Shown here piece by piece: positions 46,833 through 57,700 of a stretch of DNA of 64,000 nucleotides. A program made the position numbers and the translations under genes. Under the pieces are notes generated by a model. It did no database searches and was not told the origin of the DNA. It saw only the letters and a list, made by a program, of their open reading frames with translations. The first letter of the stretch is position 1, and each line of letters opens with the position of its first letter. The DNA is from Elymus sibiricus (Eukaryota; Streptophyta; Magnoliopsida; Poales; Poaceae). The stretch is taken from positions 136,357,148 through 136,421,147 of the forward strand of contig CM077665.1 of assembly GCA_039707655.1 (NCBI GenBank), written 5' to 3'.

Positions 46833-47265
46833 TGTCGGTGTCAAAACCGGCGGATCTCGGGTAGGGGGTCCCGAGCTGTGAGACTAGAATCGATGGTAAC
46901 AGGAGACGATGTTTACCCAGGTTGGGGCCCTCCTATGGAGGTAATACCCTACGTCCTGCTTGATTATATTGATGGTATAAGGGTTACAGAGTTGATCTAC
47001 CTCGAGATCGAATAGCTAAACCCTAAAATGAGTTCCCTCTCCTCTACAACCTAAAACCCTCTGGCTTATATAGATGCCGAGGGTACCTAGGGTTTACACA
47101 TGCCTATTCACTACTTCAAACGTGAAGGATACACCACGATTCCCGAAGCTTCCTTCTTGGAGACAGGGTCTTCGATCAATCCAGTGCTCGGTAAGCGGCC
47201 CATATAGTCCGGCCCATAAGAAATAGGTCGGCCTCCCGAGGACCCCTTAAACCAGGACTCCCTCA
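46833..47265 (-). repeat. 5' LTR of element B
   Basis: 433 bp, TGAGGGAGTCCTGG...CCGGTTTTGACACCGACA on the minus strand. A TATA-like element (CTATATAAGCC) lies near 47074-47064. Confidence 0.9.
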
Positions 47266-47582
47266 GCGGTGGCCCTTGTGGCCGTTGCCAGCGGTCGAAG
47301 AAGACCCGCCGGTGGCCTAGACTCGCTGCCAGCGGAGAGAGCAGAAGGGGCGAGCGGCGCGCGTAGGGGGGAAATGAGATAGGGTCCCCCCCCGATGGCT
47401 GAGCCTGTTTTTGTTTCGCCCGATCTGTACGCCGGGCCGTCAGATGGCAACCGGCGGCCAGGATTAATCTTAGCCGGGTGCAGCAGGCCGTTTGGCCGAC
47501 GGGCCGGCTTCGGCCAAAGAAAAAGGAAGGGTGAGCACCGCGTTCGAACAGGCCGTGGACCGGGCCACAGAGCAGGCCTTAG

Positions 47583-48052
47583 GTAGATTTCCAGAAGCAG
47601 TTCTTAATTGTTTCTTTTGTCCATTTTTGGGCAAATTTCAACTAGTGTTTTCTTTATTCAAAATTATCCAATGAAATTTTGTCTTAGAGAATAGAAAAGA
47701 AAAATAAAAGTTTCTGAAAAGAATAAAGTTCATGAATTTTAATTCATGTTTTTTCGCTGCAAAATAAATAATAGTGCTCTTTTACAAAGAAAATAAAAGT
47801 TTAATGATAATTAAATTTTAAAGATCATATTAAAGAGATTATTGAAATAAATATGATTCTGTTATTTTTATGACCAACGTTGTTAATAACATAATCATGA
47901 TTTATTATTGTTATAAAAGGTGCACTTATTTCTATTTTTTACCCAACGGTGATATAGATTTAATTGCATAAACAGTTGTATGTTTAATTTTTTACCAATG
48001 TTAGATTAATGCATGTAATTGTTGCCATGATCTCACTGCATTGTGATTTCAG
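47583..48052 (+). other. Putative leader intron of element D
   Basis: The leader changes sharply from GC-rich to AT-rich at a TTAG|GTAGAT donor (47583). It returns after GATTTCAG (48052), fifteen bases before the gag start codon. The rest of the leader (38674-39102 and 47271-47582) is GC-rich with no clear protein. Splicing is inferred from composition and splice signals only. Confidence 0.35.
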
Positions 48053-48066
48053 GAGGTTACCACTTG

Positions 48067-51000
48067 ATGAGTTGCCTAAAAGATGTTCCAACACTCAGAG
48101 GTGATAACTACACCGATGGAGAAAGAAAGTTGATTTAGCCTTTGTCTGTGCTGAGGTGGACTAGGTTGTGGACACCCCACAGCCGGTCCAACCTCCAGAG
48201 CCAGTCAGAGATGCAAAAGACAATTATGCTTCTTGGGAGAAAAAGAAGAGGGATCATGCTCCAGTGGAGATGTCATATACCCTCGAAAACCAAAAGTGGC
48301 TCACCGCCAATAAAAAGTGCATGGCTTTTATAAAGAACACAATTGAGAACGCTATTGTGGGCTCAATTGCACAGTGTACTTCCGTAGGGGAGTTCCTTGA
48401 AAAGATAAAGAGCCAGTTCACTGGTTCTTCAAATATATATGCTACCCAGTTGCTAAAATAGCTGGTGACAGAAAAGTACACAGGCGGTGGACATGGCATA
48501 AGAGAGCACATCCTTAGGATGAGCAACATGGCAGCTAAGCTCAAACCCATGGATTCGGACTTGGAGCTCAAACATGTGCTCCTTGTTCACCTGGTTATGG
48601 CTTCACTACCAAAAGAGTTTGACACCTTTGTTGTCAACTACAACATGTCACCTGAAAAATGGGACATTGAAAAGACTATTGCCATGTGTGTCCAAGAAGA
48701 GGACAGACTTAGAACCTCATATGGTGGTTCTCTCAACTATGTGAAGGATAATAAGAAAAAGAATTACAATCAAAATATCAAAGGTTCCCCTTCAAAGACA
48801 CATGGAAAAGCTCATTATCGGCATCAGCAGAAGTCTCTTCCAGTGGACCAGGATACATGTCTCCACTGTAAGAAGACCGGGCATTACAAGAAAGATTGCC
48901 CTGATTGGCTAAAGTCAATAATGGCAAAGAGAGGTAACAATATAGTTTCCTTTGTAAACGAATCCTTGTATACACAGTTTTCGAAATCTACTTGGTGGAT
49001 TGAGTCAGGAGCAACTGTTCATGTTGCAAATTCATTACAGGGATTCCATTCGACGCGGACTACGCAAAGAAGCGAAAGATCCATTGAAGTTGCAAATGGA
49101 ATTCAGGCAGAAGTTGAAGCTGTCGGTGACATCTCGTTGGAGTTAGCTGATGTATTCAACCTTCTACTTAGAGATGTTTTATATGTTCCTTCATGTCACA
49201 GAAACTTAATTAGTGTTTCGTGTTTGGATAAAGATTATTATGAATGTCATTTTGGACATGGCAAGTGTGCCATATGATTTAATAATACTCATGTGGGTGT
49301 TACATTCCTACACGATGAGCTTTATTTATTATCACTCGCGTCGAATAAAGAACAAAAGAAAAGAAGGAGAACTCATGACTGATCGAAATTATGGCACTGT
49401 CGCTTGGGCCATATTTCCAAGGGGAGAAGACAAAGACTAGTCAAAACTGAAATTCTTCCTCCGTTAGAGTTCTCAGACATAGAACCATGCATAGATTGCA
49501 TTAAAGGAAAGTATGTAAAACAAATCAAAAAGGGTGCAAACCATAGCACACGCACACTAGAAATCATCCACACTGACATTTGTGGGCCATTTCCGGTGAA
49601 AAGTGTGGATGGCTATGACTCGTTCACAACATTCACAGATGATTACTCCCGCTATGGTTATATTTATCCAATCAAAGAAAGATCTGAAGCATTGGATAAA
49701 TTTAAAATATTCAAAGCTGAAGTAAAAAATCAGCATGATAAAAGAATAAAGATAGTCATATCTGACCGTGGAGGGGAGTACTATGGTCTGCATACTCCAT
49801 ATGGCCAAGTCCCTGGACCTTTTGCAAAGTTTTTACAGTAGACTGGCATAGTGGCCCAGTATTTAATGTTGGGCGAGCCTCAGCAAAATGGAGTATAGCT
49901 GAAAGGCGTAACCGTACACTCATGGATATGGTGCGTAGCATGATGAGTTACTCCACCTTGCCATTGGGATTATGGATGGAGGCACTTAAAACTGCCATTT
50001 ACATTCTCAATAGAGTACCAAGCAAGTCAGTGCCCAAAACACCGTACGAGCTCTGGACAGGAAGAGTGCCCTCCCTACAACACTTCAGGGTGTGGGGGAG
50101 CCCTGCTGAGGCCAAAATGTTTAATCCAAATATTGCAAAGTTAGATCCCAAAACAGCGAGTTGCCACTTCATTGGCTATCCAGATATATCGAAGGGTTTT
50201 CGTTTCTACTGTCCAGACAGATATACAAAGTTTGTAGAAACAAAACATGCAGTCTTCTTAGAGGACAAAATGTTGAGGGGGAGCTTGGTAGCTCAGAAAA
50301 TTGATCTTGAGGAGAAGAGGGTGCATGCACCTAATCCGATGATTCAGGAGCCATTTTTCTCACTACCAGTTGTAACTCCACCCATGACAACTATGGGGGT
50401 AGACCTGTAACCTGTTCGTCAGGAGCCGACTGAACTCGTTGTTGAGCATGAAAGGGAGGTGCAACAGCCAATTTTAGAAGATGTGCCAGAAGTTGAAGCA
50501 CAGAATGTGCCAGAAACTAAGGTCCTTAGAAGGTCTAATAGAACAAGAAGATCAACTATTTCTACTGATTATAAAGTCTATAACACAGAAATGGTTCATA
50601 TGGAAGGTGATCCCACTACATATGAAGAAGCCTTTAGAAGTCCTCACTCATCAAAATGGCTAGAGCCAATGGAAGATGAGATGAAATCGATGAGTTCCAA
50701 AGATGTTTGGGACTTAGAGGAAATTCTTAAAGGAGTCAAAATAGTAGGCTGCAAATGGGTCTACAAAACTAAGTATGACCCTAATGGGAATGTAGAAAAG
50801 TATAAAGCACGACATGTGACAAAAGGATTTACACAAAGAGAAGGGATAGATTACAATGAGACTTTTTCCTAGTCTCATGTAAGGACTCCTTCAGAATCAT
50901 AATGGCATTAGTTGCACATTTTGATATAGAGTTACATCAAATGGATGTCAAGACGACATTTCTGAATGGTGATTTAACAGAAAAGGTCTACATGATAAAA

Positions 51001-51742
51001 CCCAAGGGTTTTATCATGGAAGGCAAGGAAAATATGGGATGCCGCCTGAAGAAATATATTTATGGATTAAGGCAAGCCTCTAGGCAGTGGTATCTAAAGT
51101 TTAATCAAACAATTAAAAGTTTTGGATTTAAAGTAAATATTGAGGATAACTGCATTTATGCAAGGTTTAAAAATGGGAAATACATTTTCCTAATCTTGTA
51201 TGTGGATGATATCTTGCTTGCTAGCAGTGATGTTAGTCTACTACAAGAAACAAAGAAGTTCTTGTCCTCAAATTTTGATATAACAGATCTTGGTGAAGCA
51301 TCAGATGTTTTGGGCATAGAAATTCACCGAGATAGGAACAATGGAGTGTTAGGACTATCGCAGAAGGCATATTTAGAAAAGGTTCTTACAAAGTATAATA
51401 CGCATGTGAGTAAAGCCACACCTGCTCTTATAGTCAAGGGCGGCAGTTCTGGGAAATTCCAATGTCCCAAAAACCAGTATGAGATCGATCAAATGAAAGC
51501 AGTACCATATGCTTCGGCTATTGGAAGCTTATAGTATGCACAAGTGTGCACTCGGCCTGACTTAGCTTTTATCACCGGGGTACTCGGTAGATATCAATAG
51601 AATCCAGGCATAGAGCACTGGAAGATGCTAAAGAAAGCATTGCATTATGCGTAAGGCACGAAGGACTACATGCTAACATACAGGAGATGTGATTCCCTAG
51701 AGATAAGAGGGTATTCAGACGCAGATTTTGCGGGGTACAGAG
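48067..51742 (+). pseudogene. Broken gag-pol of element D (copia: gag, protease, integrase, reverse transcriptase, part of RNase H)
   Basis: It starts MSCLKDVPTLRGDNYTD at 48067, with a frameshift near 48117 and stops near 48163 and 48460. The gag domain and zinc knuckle CLHCKKTGHYKKDC (about 48860) follow. The protease-like motif reads WWIESGATVHV, where DSGA is usual. Next come integrase ([25 protein letters not shown]; then a shifted frame after 49840), and reverse transcriptase (CKWVYKTKYDPNG; FLNGDLTEKVYM; catalytic LYVDDILLAS near 51200). RNase H begins at SDADFAGYR and is cut by element C. At least eight stops or frameshifts are present, so this is an old, inactive copy. Domain order (integrase before reverse transcriptase) identifies copia. 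Confidence 0.88.
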
Positions 51743-52606
51743 TGTCGGGGCACAGATTCTCACGATCACCTATGGGACCAAGGGTCCCTTGTGGTCCGGA
51801 AAGGGGGTCACGTTGCACGAAGAGCGGAGAGCGTGGGGACGGCGCAATGGTCAGGACACATGCATTTTACCCAGGTTCGGGCCGCTGCTAAGCATAAAAC
51901 CTACTCCTGCTTTTTGGTGGATTGATTGTGGGAACACGAAGGACGCAGTGCACCCAGCCCCGGCAAGCCACCTCGGGAAGAGTGATTGCGTGGATACAAG
52001 TGTTCGGGGGATCGAAATGCTAACCTTGAGCTAGGTTGCCTTGGGCGTCCTTTTATAGTGTAAGGGGTCACCACAATGGCAAAATAGACATTATCTGTTG
52101 ATTACATAGGTAACAGTGCTATCATACCTAACTCCGGCACTTAGGACAAATGCCCTAAATGCTAGCCTAGGTGGCGTGCGGGGATGCATTCCCGGCAGGC
52201 TTCTACCACCGCTTAAGCTAACTACTACTTCATGTCTTGACACGCCTCTGGACGGGTGTCAAGTAGGCGTAATCCGTCTTCCATCGAGCCGCCACGTACC
52301 TAGCGAGAGCCATTTAGCCACCTAAGGGCTCGACACCGCATTGACAAACGACTGGCGTTGCGATGCGGTGGAGCGGTGGCCGATTGGCTCGCGCCTGCCG
52401 GGGGATGGCTTGTCGGGTCTTCTGGAAGGTGTGTGCCCTTCTGCCCCCGGCAGGCACCGGGGACGTGACTGGCGTGATGTAGTCCAGGCTTGGGCTACCG
52501 CGCTGGGCTCGCTGAAGTCTTGTCTTGATAGTCGCCGGGGTTTTCCGCTTCTACTGCCTGTGCATAAGTCAGGGGCACTGGGTACCCATGTACAAGTGCA
52601 CCGACA
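51743..52606 (-). repeat. 3' LTR of element C
   Basis: 864 bp. On the minus strand TGTCGGTGCACTTGTACATG...TGCCCCGACA. A TATA-like CTATAAAAGG lies near 52062-52053 (minus). Confidence 0.9.
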
Positions 52607-52941
52607 GGAGCCCCCGGGACTGGCCCACACGTGCTCGCCAAGTGCCGTTGGGTCAGGCCCAAGTTTTATGCACAGGCACGCAATGTGAGGGGGTAACTGC
52701 CAAATTAGTGGCCAGCGTTGGCCCACCGCCTCAGGCCGTTTCCGCCACGCGCACCTCATGCATAGAGGGGAGTTGGCAACGAGCGCTCGTGACTTAAAGC
52801 CCTGATCGTGGCAGAAACCACAACGCCATGGATTGGAGCAATGGGGCGGTTACCTGTTCGCCCGCGATCGTGGGCGATGGGATTGGTGGACATGGGCGGC
52901 GACCCTTGGAGTGGAGGAGATCCAGCCCCCGCGCCATCCCC

Positions 52942-52948
52942 TATAAAT
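52942..52948 (+). promoter_or_regulatory. TATA box for the antisense B3-like ORF of element C
   Basis: TATAAAT, 113 bases before the ATG at 53061. The intervening sequence is pyrimidine-rich, like a plant 5' UTR. Confidence 0.5.
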
Positions 52949-53060
52949 TGGGGGGTCGCGAGAGGCGATGCTCATCCATCCCTTCTTCCTCCTCGAGTGC
53001 AAACCTCCAGAGCTTGCCCTTCTATCCTTCTTTTTGTCTTGAGCTGCGCTCACCTCTAGC

Positions 53061-53741
53061 ATGGCTAGGGGGCAAGGGTGGCCACCGTCCTTCGCCTCAA
53101 CGGCGAGGGGTTCCCATTGGGATCATGCCACCACTTCAGCCGCGGAGGCGGAGGGTGGCTCGAGTGCACGCGGCGGAAGAGCAGGGAGGGGCCGTGGTCG
53201 ACGCCAAGCCCGTGGTCGAGGAAGGCGGAGCACCGCCCCACTCCCTCCTCCGACGCCAGATCCCCTTCTTGAGGAGACCCACGCTGAGGGGACGGTGCTG
53301 GAATTCGTCATCAAGTTGCGCGGTCCCCTCCGAGGCCATCTGCGCCTCCCTCACCCTTTCGCCAGGGTGATGGAGGTCGACAAGCTGCCCGTCCTGTGGC
53401 TGCGGGCGCACGGTTGTTGTAATGGCGTCGCGCGGGTGGACGTTGAGTACCCGGAGCGTCGCGTCATGCTTCTCAGGCGTGGTTGGAAAACCTTTGCCCG
53501 TGCCCACAACCTCAAGAATGGGCATGTTCACCGCTTCAAGATGGTGGATGCCGACCTGCTCTCCGTCAAGACTTACGGGCGTTCGGGCGCCCGCCTTAGC
53601 TGCTGCGAGGAAAGCTCGAGAGGTGCCGAAAGCTCCTCCTCGAGCGATAGCGACGAGGAGGACAGTGTCGGTGAAGACGATGACGACGAGTCCGAGCCCC
53701 AGGCCATCAAGTTGGAGTACGACGACCTGGGCTCTAACTGA
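53061..53741 (+). CDS. Antisense ORF of element C: B3-like DNA-binding protein with acidic tail
   Basis: An uninterrupted 226-codon ORF opposite to gag-pol, between the end of integrase and the 3' LTR. Residues 1-70 are Arg/Gly-rich (GRGRGRRQARGRGRR), a possible nucleic-acid-binding or nuclear-targeting region. Residues about 80-185 look like a plant B3 domain: EFVIKLRGPLRGHLRLPHPF, then VLWLRAHG, and RGWKTFARAHNLKNGHVHRF followed by CC. The GW-x-x-F-x-x-x-x-x-L-x-x-G pattern is the B3 hallmark. Residues about 190-226 are Ser/Asp/Glu-rich (SSSSSDSDEEDSVGEDDDDE), like an acidic activation tail. A TATA box precedes it and AATAAA follows. It is intact while every other ORF of element C is broken. 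The B3 call rests on my pattern reading. Expression is unknown. Confidence 0.6.
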   Translation: MARGQGWPPSFASTARGSHWDHATTSAAEAEGGSSARGGRAGRGRGRRQARGRGRRSTAPLPPPTPDPLLEETHAEGTVLEFVIKLRGPLRGHLRLPHPFARVMEVDKLPVLWLRAHGCCNGVARVDVEYPERRVMLLRRGWKTFARAHNLKNGHVHRFKMVDADLLSVKTYGRSGARLSCCEESSRGAESSSSSDSDEEDSVGEDDDDESEPQAIKLEYDDLGSN

Positions 53742-54746
53742 TCGTCGGCCGCACCATCACCGTCAGCTCACGCCCCTCCCCCTCCTGGCAGGGCGATCTT
53801 TGCCGGGGGTCCTTGTCCCGGGCGCTGCCTCATCTTCGAGCTGGATCCCGGCAGGCCCGTGGACTTCGGCTTCGTCTTCCCTTCCGGAGGGTCTGCCCTC
53901 CGCGCAATGCTGGTCCTGACGGGGTCAGGCCGGGCTTCTGTTGGGGGTCTCCTTCTACTCTTTTCCCTTTTGTAACCTACCCCTAGGGGAGAAAGTCAAA
54001 TAAAGGGTTATTTAGAGAGAGGCGTCGCCTTGTGTAATCTTCATCCCATTTGTATTGAAAATGAATGAGAATGGAATGCTATTTTGTTTCCGCAAGTATT
54101 GTCCTTTTCCCTTCCTTATTTGTACCGCGTCAGTTTTGTCTCTACCGTGTGGAACTGCTTGTCGGGTCGTCATCCAAACCACAAGTGCCGAAGTGGGGGT
54201 AGCGAGCCCACGACAACAGGTAGGTGTTGTTCGCCGGCAGGGTCCCTTGTCAGTATCGGCGCTATCACCCCTATCAATAAGGATAGGGGGTCGGCTCGTC
54301 CCGACAAGGGTTTCTTCCACGCGGGTGACTTTACATCCCGCAGTAAGGAAGATACTAAGGGTTTCCTTGGGAAAACGAGAAGTACTGAACCGGAAATACG
54401 TGATACACTTATCTTTTCCAGGCAGTATCTTCTTTTCTGGCGCGATGGGCCGTCATCCTTGTTCCTTTGTTTTCCTCCCCTGTCTTTCTTGGCAAAACAT
54501 GTAAGGTGAGGACAGTGACAAAGATTATGGCTTCATCAAGCGTTCTAGCAAATCTTAATATCTTAATGGTGCTAAAATTGCAGTCATAAAAATGCATAAG
54601 GAGCATGTAAGGATGGCATGATGCAATGCCTTGCTTTATTACTGTTGCACAGGGTCTTCGCCTAGCTTTGTACAATGGGTTACATGCAACATTGACAAAG
54701 CTTGTACAAAAGGTAGTTGCTGGGGACTGAGCCCGGCAGCCGCGCC
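53742..54746. other. Region between the antisense ORF and pol of element C
   Basis: No protein recognised. It includes the 3' UTR and poly(A) signal of the antisense ORF and the end of the sense transcript region. Confidence 0.5.
53999..54004 (+). terminator. Poly(A) signal for the antisense ORF of element C
   Basis: AATAAA, about 260 bases after the stop codon, on the strand of the antisense ORF. Confidence 0.45.
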
Positions 54747-57700
54747 TTACGGGTAGAACTTACGAAGATGCTCAATGTTCCATGAGTTCTACACCTTGGT
54801 GCCATCTTCGGTCTCCAGACGGATTGCGCCAGGTCAGGTGACTCGTACTACCCGGTAAGGGCCTTCCCACTTCGGCGTCAACTTGTTTGTACCCTTGGCG
54901 GACTGAATGCACCGAAGGACAAGGTTGCCTTCCTCAAGGCTCCGGGCATGAACTCTGCGGCTATGGTAGCGGCGCAGAGCTTGCTGGTATCGTGCAGCAC
55001 GTACAGCAGCCCGGAGACGGTCTTCCTCAAGGAGCATGGCATCGTCATGCCGCAGCTGCTGTTGCTCTACTTCATCGTAGGCAAGCACTCGAGGTGACCC
55101 ATATATGAGTTCCGTGGGGAGCACTGCTTCCGCCCCGTATACCAGGGAGAAGGGGGTCTGGCCGGTAGCTCGATTTGGTGTCGTTCTGAGGGACCAAAGA
55201 ACCACCGGCAGCTCATCGATCCAGCGTCTGCCGCTCTTCTACAGCTTATCGAAAGTTCTTGTCTTGAGTCCTCGCAGCACTTCGGCATTCATCCTCTCGA
55301 CTTGCCCATTGCTCCTTGGGTGAGCAACAGAGGCGAAGGAGACCTTGCTCCCAAGGTTTTGGATATACTACATGAAGGTGCGGCTCGTGAACTTGGTGCC
55401 GTTGTCGGTGATCACTCTGTTAGGCACTCCAAAACGGCACACCAGTCCTTTCATAAACTTGATAGCTGCTTGTGCGGTCACCTTTCTCACCGGTTCCACT
55501 TCAGGCCACTTTGTGAACTTGTCGATTGCCACGAACAAGAACTCAAAGCCCCCGGCAGCACGGGGGAAGGGGCCCAGGATGTCAAGCCCCCAGACCAAGA
55601 ATGGCCAGGATAGAGGGATTGTTTGCAGGGCTTGCACTGGCTGATGGATGTTCTTGGAGTGGAAATGGCAAGCTTCGCATTTGGTGACCAGTTCAACAGC
55701 ATCATAGAGGGCAGTGGGCCAATAGAAGCCTTGCCGGAAGGCTTTTCCGGCAAGGGCCCTTGATCCAATGTGGGAACCACATACTCCTCCGTGAATCTCT
55801 GCCAACAACTTCAGTCCATCCTCCCGACAGATACACCTCAATTTCACACCATTCGGCCGTCTTCTGTACAAGGTGTCGTCGACAAACTGGTACATACTTG
55901 ACCGACGGGCTACTCTCTTGGCTTCCTCTTGCTCTTCAGGGAGTTCTCCTGTTTGAAGGAAATGGACTATGTGTAGCGCCCAGGTTGGAGCTTGTGGCTC
56001 GACAACAAGGACTAAAGGCATCTCCTCATCTCCGGGAGCGCTTGCCTCGACCGCTAGACCCTGAGGTCCTACGGGAGGGAGCTGCTTGCCAACCGGAACA
56101 GGATTTTCCCCGGCAGCTTCTCTACCAGCGGCTTCGGGAAGCTCTGCCAGGAAATGCTTTCTGGAGTTCATCTTCCTCCTCTTCTTGGACATCACAGATG
56201 GGGACACTGATGATTGGGTGAGGCAGAGAACAAAGGTTCCTGGTTCCATAGGAAGATTCTGCGCAACGCACTTTGACAGGTGGTCAGCAATGATGTTTTC
56301 TGCTCGTGGCACATGCTCTGTTTGCAACCCATCAAAGAGCTCCTCCAACTTCGTCACTTCTTCCACGTATGCCTCCATCAGTGGGCTCTGATAATCCTTG
56401 TTGATTTGCCTTACCACCAGTTGAGAGTCTCCTCGGACAATCAGCCTCTTTATCCCCAACTCTACCGCGATTCTGAGTCCGGCAAGAGGCCCTTCGGATT
56501 CTGCGGTGTTGTTGGTGGCCTCCTCCCGGGGAAAATGCATGCAGATGACGTACTTGAGGTGCTCTCTGGTCAGGGCGATAAGGAGCACACCTGCTGCAGC
56601 CCCCTGGAGCGAGAAAGCACCGTCAAAGTACATGATCCAATCCTTTGGTGCCTCCTTGCCGGGAAGGACTGTCTCCGGAACTTCATCATCTGGTGTGGGC
56701 GTCCCTTCTGCAATAAACTCCGCCAAGGATCTGCTCTGGATGGTGGAAGTGCTCTCATACTTTAATCCGAAACTCGATAACTCCAGTGCCCATTTGACTG
56801 TCCTACCAGTGGCTTCAGGGTTCCTAAGTATGCGTTGCAATGGGAGACGGGTGACAACCGTTATCTCATGGGCTTGGAAGTAATGGCGCAGCTTCCTCGA
56901 GGCCATGACGAGGCCGAAGATCAGCTTTTGTACCCCAGAGTACTTTCACCTAGCCCCCTGCAATAGGGAACTGACAAAGTACACGGGCCGCTGCACCATT
57001 TTCTTCTTCGCCACTTCCCTAGATCCATGGTCAACCACTTGATGAGGCCTCCCTTGACCAGCGCCGGGCCCTGCCATAGATGTTTCTTTCTCGCCCCTGG
57101 CGGCGTCAGCAGCGGCTGTCAAGTCTTCATCCGCCTCTCACTACGCCACCAACAATGCACTAACCACTTGATTCATTGCCGCTAAATACAGCAACAATGG
57201 CTCTTGCGGTTTAGGAGCGACCATGGTGGGAGCGGAGGACAGGTATTCCTTTAGGTCTCGTAGCGCCGCATCTGCCTCCGGGGTCCACTTCATCGGGTCG
57301 GCCTTCTTCAGGATTTTGAAGAACGGCAAGGCGCGCTCAGCGGACTTGGAGATGAATCTGCTTAACGCGGCAACGCATCCGGTCAGGCGTCTGATATCCT
57401 TGATGGTTTTGGGCGTCTATATCTGCTCGATTGCCTTGATCTTGTCGGGATTAGCCTGCATTCCCCGTTGAGATATGAAGAAACCAAGCAGCTTGCCGGA
57501 TGGGACACCGAACACGCACTTCTCGGGATTGAGCTTCAGGTTAATCTTGCGCAAGTTTGCGAAAGTCTCTTCCAAATCTTGTATGAGAGTTGCTTCATCC
57601 TTGGTCTTGACCACGATGTCATCCATGTATGCTTCCACATTTCTATGCAGTTGAGGTCCAAGACCAATCTGAACGGCCCTGGCGAAGGTCGAACCTGCAC

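Larger units (their letters stand above)
39103..47265 (-). mobile_element. Element B: complete Fatima-like non-autonomous gypsy
   Basis: LTRs of 465 bp (39103-39567) and 433 bp (46833-47265), with TSD GCGGT at 39098-39102 and 47266-47270. In minus orientation the order is 5' LTR, PBS (46832-46811), gag-protease (46786-43586), spacer, antisense multi-exon ORF (about 39798-42255, plus strand), polypurine-like tract, 3' LTR. There is no reverse transcriptase, RNase H or integrase anywhere. The LTR pair differs at about 11 positions plus a 29 bp deletion, so it is fairly young. It sits in the leader of element D. Confidence 0.9.
38280..51742 (+). mobile_element. Element D: copia retrotransposon, interrupted by B and C, continuing past the window
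   Basis: The 5' LTR (38280-38660) and PBS are followed by a long leader that holds element B (39103-47265), then gag-pol from 48067. Element C splits the RNase H at 51742, and the frame resumes at 63836. Removing C and one CAGAG copy restores ...ADFAGYR|DDRKSTSGYM..., the usual copia RNase H motif. The 3' LTR is outside the window. Confidence 0.88.
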
